Program-made: the position numbers and the translations under genes
The notes under the pieces: generated by a model
The model's input: the letters and a program-made list of their open reading frames with translations, nothing else
What the model was told of the DNA's origin: nothing
Database searches by the model: none
From: an uncultured Bacilli bacterium
GTDB taxonomy: Bacteria > Bacillota_I > Bacilli_A > RF39 > UBA660
Direction: 5' to 3'
Length of the DNA: 64,000 nucleotides
Assembly: GCA_934129885.1 (NCBI GenBank)
Contig: CAKOWU010000003.1
Span: forward strand, 62,001-126,000
Part shown: positions 40,256-47,756 of the stretch, in pieces
Position numbering within the stretch: position 1 is the stretch's first letter
Layout: each line of letters starts with the position of its first letter

Positions 40256-43195
40256 ATGTATTTGAAAGAAATAAAGGCATCAGGTTTCAAGTCTTTTGCG
40301 GATAAAATTAGTATTGAACTGGGTAAGGGTATTACCGGTATTGTTGGTCCTAACGGTTCTGGAAAAAGTAATGTTGTGGATGCGGTAAGGTGGGTACTTG
40401 GAGAACAGTCTGTGAAGTCTTTGAGAGGCAAGGATAATATGACTGACGTTATATTTTCTGGTAGTAAAAGTAGAAATCCTATGAATGTTGCGACAGTGTC
40501 GCTTGTTTTTGATAATAGTGATCATTATTTGCCTTTAGAGTATGATGAGGCTGAAATAAAAAGGAGAGTGTACAAAGATGGCACCAATGACTATTTTATT
40601 AATGGTGAAAAAGTAAGACTTAAAGATATTGTAAATTTGCTTTTGGATAGTGGTATTGCCAAAGAAAGTTTTAATATTATTTCACAAGGTAAAATTGAGG
40701 AAGTTATTAATAGTAAACCGACTGATAGACGTGTTATTTTAGAAGAGGCTGCGGGTGTTTTAAAGTATAAGAGAAGAAAAGAAGAGGCTTTAAGGAAACT
40801 TGATAAGATGCATAACAATATCAGTAGGGTAAAAGATATAATAAATGAGATAGAGCCTCAAATAGAGCCCCTTAGGATCGCTAGTGAAAAGGCTGCTTTA
40901 TATAAAAGAACAAGTGCTGAACTTGAAGAAGTAGAGGTTGCTTTAATTACGCATGAGATTACGGAACTTAATTATAGTTATCAGAAAAATAAAGAAGACA
41001 TTTCTATTTTAGAAAGAGATATTATGGCACTTCAGTCTGATAATGCTATAGGAGATGCGAAGATACTTGAATTTAAAACGAAACTTACTAAATTAGATAA
41101 TGATATTCACGATGTTCAAAATGATGTTTTAATACTTACGGAAAAATGCGAGAAATTAAATGGTCGTAAGGCACTTATTATGGAAAGAAAGAATTATGAA
41201 GCACATGATGAGAGAGCACATCAAAGGCTAGTGGAACTTAAAGAAAAAAGTCATGAACTTAAAAATATGATCGAAGCAGGGGAAACTGATATGATAAATA
41301 TAAATAAAGAAATGAGTAAGGCTGATACTTCTATTTCTTTATTGAATAAGAATATAAATGATTTAAAAGATAATAAATCAGAACTCGAAAAGGCGCTTAC
41401 TAATATTTATAGAGAGAAAAATAATCTAGATATTAAACGTGATAACTTGATAAATTCTATTGATAATAATTTATCTTTGCCGGCCGCAGTTAAAAATATT
41501 TTAGATAATCCTAAACTTACTGGTATTCATAATACTATTGGTAATTTGATCGAAACGGAAGAGGAAAGCGCTCTTGCGGTAAGTACGGCGATTGGTTTTA
41601 ATTTAAGTACTTTGGTTGTTGATAATGATAAGGCGGCTAAAGAGGCTATATGTACGATTAGGAATATTGGTAGGGCAACTTTTTTTCCACTTGATGTTAT
41701 AAAACCTAAATATATAGATAGTTTAACAAATGAAATTATAGATAAGATGGATTTTGATGTTTTATTTGCTGACACTTTGGTAAAATATGATAAGAAATAT
41801 GATAATATAATAAAAAATGTACTTGGTAATATTTTGGTTGTATCAAATATCGATGAAGCAATGAGACTTGCTAGAGCGATAAATTATAAATATCGTATTG
41901 TTACGTATGAAGGCGAACTTATTCATGCCGGAGGTTCTATTACTGGCGGTAAGGCGGCGAAGACCCGCAATGTAATTGCGGATAAGTATGAACTTGAAAA
42001 GGTATGCAGAGTTATTGCTAGCAAAGAGGATGCTTTAAAAAATACAGAAAATAAGATTAATGAAATTGATTATAGTCTTAAAGCATATGAAGATAAACTT
42101 TATTTGGTTACAAAAGATAGAATGCTTTCTTTGGAAAAGATTAATAGCAGAAAAGAGACTGTTCAAAATTTAAAAGCCTCACTTGAACAAGTTTTGCTTG
42201 ATTTAAGAGGACAAGATAAGAAAAATAGCAATTTATCTAATGAAGAAGATCTGATTATAAAAGATTATTATGAGGCACTTGCTTTAAAACAAGATAAGAA
42301 AAAGAGTCTAGAGATACTCATTAATGAAAAAAAAGATATGAGTGAAAGGCTTGAAGAAGCCGAGGCATTATCTAAAAAAGAAAATAGTGAGTATAATATA
42401 AAAAGTAATGAACTTAAAAATTTGGAGATTGAAGTTAATAGGATGGATGTTAAACTTGATAATTTACTTGCGACTTTGAACGATACTTATAGTACTACAT
42501 ATGAGAACGCTACTAAATATTACAAACTTGATATGCCATATAAAGATGCTAAAAGTTTAGTTAGTACTTTAAAAAGGAAGATTAGGGAAATTGGCGTGGT
42601 TAATATGGCGGCACCTGAAGAGTTTGAAAGAGTTAATGAAAGATATGAGTTTTTAAGTGGTCAATTACTTGATTTATCTAAAGCAGAAGATACTTTGCTT
42701 GATATTATTGATGAGATGGATAAGGTTATGACTAGAGAGTTTGATCAAACTTATAAGACGGTAAATACTCATTTTGGACAAATATTTAAGGAGTTATTTA
42801 AAGGTGGTAGTGCCGAGTTAAAACTTACTGATCCTTCTAATTTGTTAGAGACTGGTATTGATATTGTGGCAAGTCCGCCTGGTAAGAAACTTAAAAATAT
42901 ATTTGCGTTATCAGGGGGTGAGAAGACACTTACGGCAATTAGTTTACTTTTTGCAATTATTAAATCTAGGCCTGCTCCTTTCTGTATTTTAGATGAGGTA
43001 GAGGCGGCTTTGGATGAAGCAAATGTAGATACTTTTGGGCAGTATGTTACAAGGCTTAAAGAAGAGTCACAATTTATTTTGATTACGCATAAGAAGAAGA
43101 CAATGGAGTATGCTGATATTTTGTATGGTATTACGATGCAGGAGTCTGGTGTTAGTAAACTTGTTAGTGTAAAATTAGAGGATATAGAAAAATAG
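40256..43195 (+). CDS. smc: Chromosome condensin subunit SMC with short arms
   Basis: The 979-residue protein has an N-terminal head with Walker A GPNGSGKSN (31-39), a coiled-coil arm (about 165-405), a hinge (about 406-565, ending GELIHAGGSITGGK), a return arm (about 565-820), and a C-terminal head with signature ALSGGEKTLTAISLL (about 883) and Walker B FCILDEVEAALDEANV (about 911). It compacts and separates the chromosome with ScpA/ScpB. Bacillus SMC is about 1186 residues; here both arms are about 95-100 residues shorter. ATG 40256 has AAGGTGA 8 nt upstream. Confidence 0.95.
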   Translation: MYLKEIKASGFKSFADKISIELGKGITGIVGPNGSGKSNVVDAVRWVLGEQSVKSLRGKDNMTDVIFSGSKSRNPMNVATVSLVFDNSDHYLPLEYDEAEIKRRVYKDGTNDYFINGEKVRLKDIVNLLLDSGIAKESFNIISQGKIEEVINSKPTDRRVILEEAAGVLKYKRRKEEALRKLDKMHNNISRVKDIINEIEPQIEPLRIASEKAALYKRTSAELEEVEVALITHEITELNYSYQKNKEDISILERDIMALQSDNAIGDAKILEFKTKLTKLDNDIHDVQNDVLILTEKCEKLNGRKALIMERKNYEAHDERAHQRLVELKEKSHELKNMIEAGETDMININKEMSKADTSISLLNKNINDLKDNKSELEKALTNIYREKNNLDIKRDNLINSIDNNLSLPAAVKNILDNPKLTGIHNTIGNLIETEEESALAVSTAIGFNLSTLVVDNDKAAKEAICTIRNIGRATFFPLDVIKPKYIDSLTNEIIDKMDFDVLFADTLVKYDKKYDNIIKNVLGNILVVSNIDEAMRLARAINYKYRIVTYEGELIHAGGSITGGKAAKTRNVIADKYELEKVCRVIASKEDALKNTENKINEIDYSLKAYEDKLYLVTKDRMLSLEKINSRKETVQNLKASLEQVLLDLRGQDKKNSNLSNEEDLIIKDYYEALALKQDKKKSLEILINEKKDMSERLEEAEALSKKENSEYNIKSNELKNLEIEVNRMDVKLDNLLATLNDTYSTTYENATKYYKLDMPYKDAKSLVSTLKRKIREIGVVNMAAPEEFERVNERYEFLSGQLLDLSKAEDTLLDIIDEMDKVMTREFDQTYKTVNTHFGQIFKELFKGGSAELKLTDPSNLLETGIDIVASPPGKKLKNIFALSGGEKTLTAISLLFAIIKSRPAPFCILDEVEAALDEANVDTFGQYVTRLKEESQFILITHKKKTMEYADILYGITMQESGVSKLVSVKLEDIEK

Positions 43196-43250
43196 TCTTC
43201 TTTTTCTTTGAATTTATGGTATTATATTTATACATGAAAGGAGTTTTTAT

Positions 43251-44840
43251 ATGTTAAGGGTAAAAAATGTTGGTCTTCGTTTTGGTAGCCGTATTTTATT
43301 TGAAAATGTTAATGCTGAGTTTACTGACGGTAATTGTTATGGAGTTATAGGGGCAAATGGTGCGGGCAAGAGCACTTTTTTAAAAATACTCATGGGTGTG
43401 CAGGAAACTACGTCTGGCGAGGTAACTCATGATAAACACGACAGAATATCTACACTTAAACAAAATCATAATATTTATGATGAATATACTGTTTTAGAGA
43501 CGGTTATTATGGGTAATGATAAGTTATACAAGATAATGAAAGAGAAGGAAGCGTTATATATGAAGCCTGATTTTTCGGTGGAAGATGGTTTGCTTGCGGG
43601 AAAGTTAGAGGCTGATTTTGAGGCGATGAATGGCTGGAATGCAGAAAATGATGCGGCTATTTTACTACGTGGACTTATGGTTGAACCGGATTTATATGAT
43701 AAAAAGATGTTTGAAATTAAAGAAAAAGATAAGGTAAAAGTGCTTTTGGCGTCTGCACTTTTTGGTGAACCTGATATTTTGCTTTTGGATGAACCGACTA
43801 ATGGCCTTGATTTAAAAAGTAAATTATGGCTTGAAGAGTTTTTAATTAATTTTAAGGGTACTATTATATTGGTATCACATGACAGACACTTTTTAAATAC
43901 AGTATGTACACATATGGTTGATATTGATAGAGAAAGAATTAGGATAAGTGTTGGTAATTATGATTTTTGGTATAAATCTAATGAACTTATGCAGAAGCAA
44001 ATAAAGGATAGCAATAAGAAGAAGGAAGAGAAGATTAAGGAACTTGAAAATTTTATTGCGAGATTTTCGGCGAACGCATCAAAATCTAAACAGGCGACTT
44101 CTAGAAAAAAATTACTAGAGAAGATTAGTCTTGAGGAGTTGAAACCGTCTTCTAGAAAATACCCTTATATAAATTTTGAGTACGAGAAAAGGCTTGGTAA
44201 AGAGGCCATTTCTTTAAGTAAGGTAAATGTTTTGAAAGGTGAGAAACCTATTATTAAGAATTTAAATTTGACGATTAATAAAGATGATAAAATTGCTTTG
44301 GTTGGGGAAAATGAAATTGCGAAGACGGCGCTATTTAATGTTTTATCTGGTAATGCTTTGCCTGATAGCGGAGATGTTAAAGTAGGCAGTACGGTTGTTA
44401 TTTCTTATTTTCCTAAAAATCATGATGAGTATTTTAAATCGACTGAAAATTTATTAGAGTTTTTGAGAAGTTATTCTGATAATAAGGATGATAGCTATGT
44501 TAGAGGATTTTTGGGTAGAATGCTTTTTTCTGGAGAAGAGTCTTTAAAAAGCCTTAATGTACTTTCTGGTGGCGAAAGGGTAAGAATTATGTTTTCTAAA
44601 ATGATGCTTAATAAAGGCAATGTTTTGTTATTAGATGAGCCTACTAATCATTTGGATATGGAATCTATTACGGCTTTAAATGATGCACTTGCGAAGTTTG
44701 ATGGTCCTATTATATTTTCTAGTATAGATACGTGTTTGGCTGAATCGGTGGCAAATAGATGCATATTTATTAAAAATGACGGTTCTTATGTAGATAAGCA
44801 AATGGGCTATGAAGAGTTTTCAGAAAAATATGATATATAG
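43251..44840 (+). CDS. ABC-F family protein with one degenerate ATP site
   Basis: The 529-residue protein has two ATPase domains joined by a charged linker (about 240-325) and no membrane helices, the layout of ribosome-binding ABC-F proteins (YbiT/EttA-like). Domain 1 has a good Walker A (GANGAGKST, 34-42), Walker B LLLDEPTNGLD and H-loop SHDRHF, but its signature is replaced by EIKEKDKVKV. Domain 2 has a good signature LSGGERVRI (about 438) and Walker B LLLDEPTNHLD, but Walker A is GENEIAKTA and the H-loop is SSIDTC. It may act in translation; no drug-resistance role can be inferred. Confidence 0.9.
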   Translation: MLRVKNVGLRFGSRILFENVNAEFTDGNCYGVIGANGAGKSTFLKILMGVQETTSGEVTHDKHDRISTLKQNHNIYDEYTVLETVIMGNDKLYKIMKEKEALYMKPDFSVEDGLLAGKLEADFEAMNGWNAENDAAILLRGLMVEPDLYDKKMFEIKEKDKVKVLLASALFGEPDILLLDEPTNGLDLKSKLWLEEFLINFKGTIILVSHDRHFLNTVCTHMVDIDRERIRISVGNYDFWYKSNELMQKQIKDSNKKKEEKIKELENFIARFSANASKSKQATSRKKLLEKISLEELKPSSRKYPYINFEYEKRLGKEAISLSKVNVLKGEKPIIKNLNLTINKDDKIALVGENEIAKTALFNVLSGNALPDSGDVKVGSTVVISYFPKNHDEYFKSTENLLEFLRSYSDNKDDSYVRGFLGRMLFSGEESLKSLNVLSGGERVRIMFSKMMLNKGNVLLLDEPTNHLDMESITALNDALAKFDGPIIFSSIDTCLAESVANRCIFIKNDGSYVDKQMGYEEFSEKYDI

Positions 44841-44843
44841 AAA

Positions 44844-44869
44844 AAAAGGAAGATTTTGGTCTTCCTTTT
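44844..44869. terminator. Bidirectional terminator
   Basis: A 10-bp stem, AAAAGGAAGA/TCTTCCTTTT (44844-44853 with 44860-44869), lies between the ABC-F gene and the convergent arylsulfotransferase-like gene. Confidence 0.88.
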
Positions 44870-46592
44870 AGAATGTAACGCTTTTATATAGTTTATAAAC
44901 GGTATCATTTATTTTTAAGTATATGTAATATTTACCACTTATATTTGTGTTATTTATGTATGTAGTTGTTTTGATTTTATCATTCTTTTTGTGAGTGTCG
45001 TCTTTGACGTAGGCTGAACTACTAATTTTTACGTCGTATGTTTTTTTATCGAAAACGTTATCTAGTATTATTTTGACGTCATCACCTTTTTTGAATGTGC
45101 CTGTTAGGGCAAGTCTACTAGCGTCTTTATATATTGAGATGTTATACTTTTTCATAATGTTTTCGGATTTAGCAAATAATACTGTATTATTTTTTACTGT
45201 TTCAGTTTCACCTAGGCTGCCTAATCTTTCACCTTTTTCGGTACTATATATATCGGTATCATAAAGTGGGTATAATTTAACGGTATCAATATCTTTTTGG
45301 GTATTCATTACTTCTTTTGTTTTACCATCTTTAATTATTTTAATTTTATTTTCAGTAGACAAGATAAAGTCTTGAGATGCGCTATAACTTAATGATGAAT
45401 TTTTGATATTATCTTCTATATCAGTATTTTGTACTAGGCTAAATGTATGATTATCTAAATTGATACTATATTCTATTAGTTTATTTTCACTTAAGAAAGC
45501 AATGTTTCCATTATCTAATAATACAAGTGATTCTGGTTTTATAGGATATACGTTATCGTCTGTTTTGAGTGCATATTTAGTATATTTTTTTGGAATGTTT
45601 TTGCCTATGATATAGTTCATTTCACCACTAGTGTAGTCGATGTTTATAATGTAGTCTTTTTTAGAACCTATTAAGGTAATTGAATTGGTTTTACTATCAT
45701 AAACAAATGAGTTAAGAGAAAACCAGTTTGTTTCGTCGCCTGCGGGTACAAGGTTATAGATATCGAATTTTTTGATTATTTCCCCGGTTGTTCTATCCAA
45801 TTCTACAAGGTAGTCTTCTAGCGTTCCGCCTTCAAAGTTATTGGTTGATACTAAAAGATTACCGTTTGCGAGTTCGAAGACGTTACCATAGTAGCCACCT
45901 TCTAGGTTATATTCATAATATATTTTTCCAAGCATATCTATTTCGTAAAGTCCGGTGGTATAGTCTTTAGTACTTACTAGGTTATCGGTACTTATTATTA
46001 GGTGTCCATTCGCTAGTCTTGTTAGGTCGTAGTGATAGTTTTTGTTTAGGTACCATCTTATATTGCCATATGTGTCATAAGCAACAGGGTAACCGCCATT
46101 ACTGGTGGTAAAGAATAAGTCGTCTGTATCTATATTATTTTTTGTTTCGCTATTTTTAAGGCTTTTAGGCAGACTATCTGTTTTAATATTTACGGTTTTG
46201 GTATCGTCGCCGGCTTTTATATCAATGGTGTTGTTATAATTTTCATATAATCCATAAATAGGCAAGACATGAGTTCTTGCTGGGTTAAAAGTTTGGGTGA
46301 AGTTTTTTTCTCCGTCTTTACCTTTAATTGTTATGGTAACAGGCGTAAGGTCGCTTGTTTTAAAAATGATTAAAGCACTTAATGGAGCATTACCATACGG
46401 ATTTAATATTACGTTTGGATTATCTATGGTATATGCGGTATTGCTTATGATTTCGTTTTCTTTATTATTTTGAGATACTAATATATCTTCTTTGGTTTTT
46501 ACTTCTTTTGAGGCTTCTATATAGTAGTAAATAAAGATTGATAGAGCAAAGGTTAACAATATTAATAATATATATTTATATTTTGTTTTCAT
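44868..46592 (-). CDS. Arylsulfotransferase (ASST)-like membrane-anchored beta-propeller protein, active site altered
   Basis: The 574-residue protein has an N-terminal membrane helix (about 7-25), an Ig-like domain (about 60-140: NPYGNAPLSALIIFKTSD) and a six-bladed propeller with repeated RLANGHLIIST- and ELANGNLLVST-type blades. This is the ASST layout. HxD at 187-189 is kept. At the positions I align with the other E. coli catalytic residues (His356, Arg374, His436) there are Ser292, Ser/Lys310-311 and about Lys352. It may therefore be a non-catalytic relative or use another substrate. It is cotranscribed with def. Confidence 0.7.
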   Translation of the reverse strand: MKTKYKYILLILLTFALSIFIYYYIEASKEVKTKEDILVSQNNKENEIISNTAYTIDNPNVILNPYGNAPLSALIIFKTSDLTPVTITIKGKDGEKNFTQTFNPARTHVLPIYGLYENYNNTIDIKAGDDTKTVNIKTDSLPKSLKNSETKNNIDTDDLFFTTSNGGYPVAYDTYGNIRWYLNKNYHYDLTRLANGHLIISTDNLVSTKDYTTGLYEIDMLGKIYYEYNLEGGYYGNVFELANGNLLVSTNNFEGGTLEDYLVELDRTTGEIIKKFDIYNLVPAGDETNWFSLNSFVYDSKTNSITLIGSKKDYIINIDYTSGEMNYIIGKNIPKKYTKYALKTDDNVYPIKPESLVLLDNGNIAFLSENKLIEYSINLDNHTFSLVQNTDIEDNIKNSSLSYSASQDFILSTENKIKIIKDGKTKEVMNTQKDIDTVKLYPLYDTDIYSTEKGERLGSLGETETVKNNTVLFAKSENIMKKYNISIYKDASRLALTGTFKKGDDVKIILDNVFDKKTYDVKISSSAYVKDDTHKKNDKIKTTTYINNTNISGKYYIYLKINDTVYKLYKSVTF

Positions 46593-46602
46593 ATTTTTCT
46601 CC

Positions 46603-47163
46603 TTATATTAATCTAATTTCGTTTTCATTAAAGAATGGTTTTTTCTTATTTATTTTATCAAAGAATAAGATACCGTTTAGGTGGTCAATTTCGTGCTGGA
46701 AAGCGACGGCAAGGTCTTCTCTTACTCTTAAGTTTATTTCGTTACCGTCTGGATCATATCCTTTTAAGGTTATTCTAGCATATCTTGGTACGTGTCCTTC
46801 TATTTCACGGTTTACGCTTAGGCAGCCCTCACCAGTTTCTAGGGCAACTATTTCTTCAGAATGGCTAATTATTTTAGGATTTACCATGACGTAGTTTTTA
46901 AATTTTCCTTCTTCATATTCATAGACGATAACGATTATTCTTTTAAGTTCTCCTAGTTGTGGAAAGGCAAGTCCCATTCCTGGCCTTAAATCATATTTTT
47001 CGCTCAACTCTTCGATTTGGCTATATTTAAGTTGTTTAATAATTCTATTTATGGTGTCTTTATCTTTTTTATTAAGTGGTAATTCTACTTCTTTACTTAC
47101 TTGTCTTAATATTTTGTTATCATTTTTGTATTTTTCATCTAATATTTTTAGTTCTTTAAACAT
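46603..47163 (-). CDS. def: Peptide deformylase
   Basis: The 186-residue enzyme has motif 1 GMGLAFPQLG (usual GxGLAAPQ; Phe replaces the second Ala), motif 2 EGCLSV with the metal-binding cysteine, and motif 3 HEIDHL. The long insertion between motifs 1 and 2 is that of the type II enzymes of Bacillota. It removes the formyl group from new proteins. It is the first gene of a minus-strand pair with the ASST-like gene. Confidence 0.95.
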   Translation of the reverse strand: MFKELKILDEKYKNDNKILRQVSKEVELPLNKKDKDTINRIIKQLKYSQIEELSEKYDLRPGMGLAFPQLGELKRIIVIVYEYEEGKFKNYVMVNPKIISHSEEIVALETGEGCLSVNREIEGHVPRYARITLKGYDPDGNEINLRVREDLAVAFQHEIDHLNGILFFDKINKKKPFFNENEIRLI

Positions 47164-47698
47164 TTACTTCATCCCCTATACATAATATTTTAACATAAAA
47201 TTTATTTAAAAACGTTACTGTATTATATATTTTAAGTAAACAATTGTCAAATTGTTTCATAAACTTTTTTTATGACTACACCAAAATTGGTAGGTGAAGC
47301 CTTAAGAGTTTGCGAATTTACAAAAAAATATGAGAAATTTTTATGTACTGATTTTTTTCTGGTTAGCCTATTATAAGAGCCGGACACAGTTAGAAGAGCA
47401 AGATGCAATAATATATTATTGAATAAAAAAGTGGGTATAGGAGGAGAAAAAAGTGGGACGTGATATAGGAAAACAGATACTTTTTACATAAAAAGTTTGG
47501 GCAATTTTATTTTAAAAATGGGAAATTCAAAAATTTTGAAAAATATATTGACGTACATACTAATGTATGGTATAAATAGTTTGCAGGCAAAGTTAGAACG
47601 GTATATTAAAATAAGTTTTTGATTTATACTATATATTCTACGCTAAGAAATATACGATATGTAGTTATAAAAGTGAAATGCGAAAAGATGCGTTTTGC
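47164..47698. other. Gene-free gap with an orphan promoter
   Basis: No protein-like frame, tRNA or T-box is visible in about 535 bp. It contains a strong AGGAGGAG site followed by a 12-codon frame (47453-47491) and, further on, the dyad-spacer promoter at 47548. The region reads like eroded coding sequence, but I could not assign a family. Confidence 0.5.
47548..47576 (+). promoter_or_regulatory. Promoter with dyad-symmetric spacer, second copy
   Basis: TTGACG, a 17-bp spacer with CATAC-TAAT-GTATG, and TATAAA. It is the same design as 6587-6615. The nearest downstream gene is leuS, 180 bp away, which has its own promoter. Confidence 0.45.
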
Positions 47699-47727
47699 TT
47701 GAATAAATAAATGTTTTGTAATATAAT
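47699..47727 (+). promoter_or_regulatory. Promoter of leuS
   Basis: TTGAAT (47699-47704), a 17-bp spacer and TATAAT (47722-47727). The short leader leaves no room for a T-box. Confidence 0.75.
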
Positions 47728-47756
47728 TAACCTATATTTAAGGAAAGAGGGATAGG

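Noticed and set aside
47453..47491. 12-codon frame behind a strong AGGAGGAG site
   Set aside because: Too short and without known relatives. It is mentioned only as part of the gap.
47577..47756. T-box leader for leuS (and likewise 62985-63049 for lysS)
   Set aside because: No T-box AGGGTGGNACCGCG element, and promoters lie close to the start codons.
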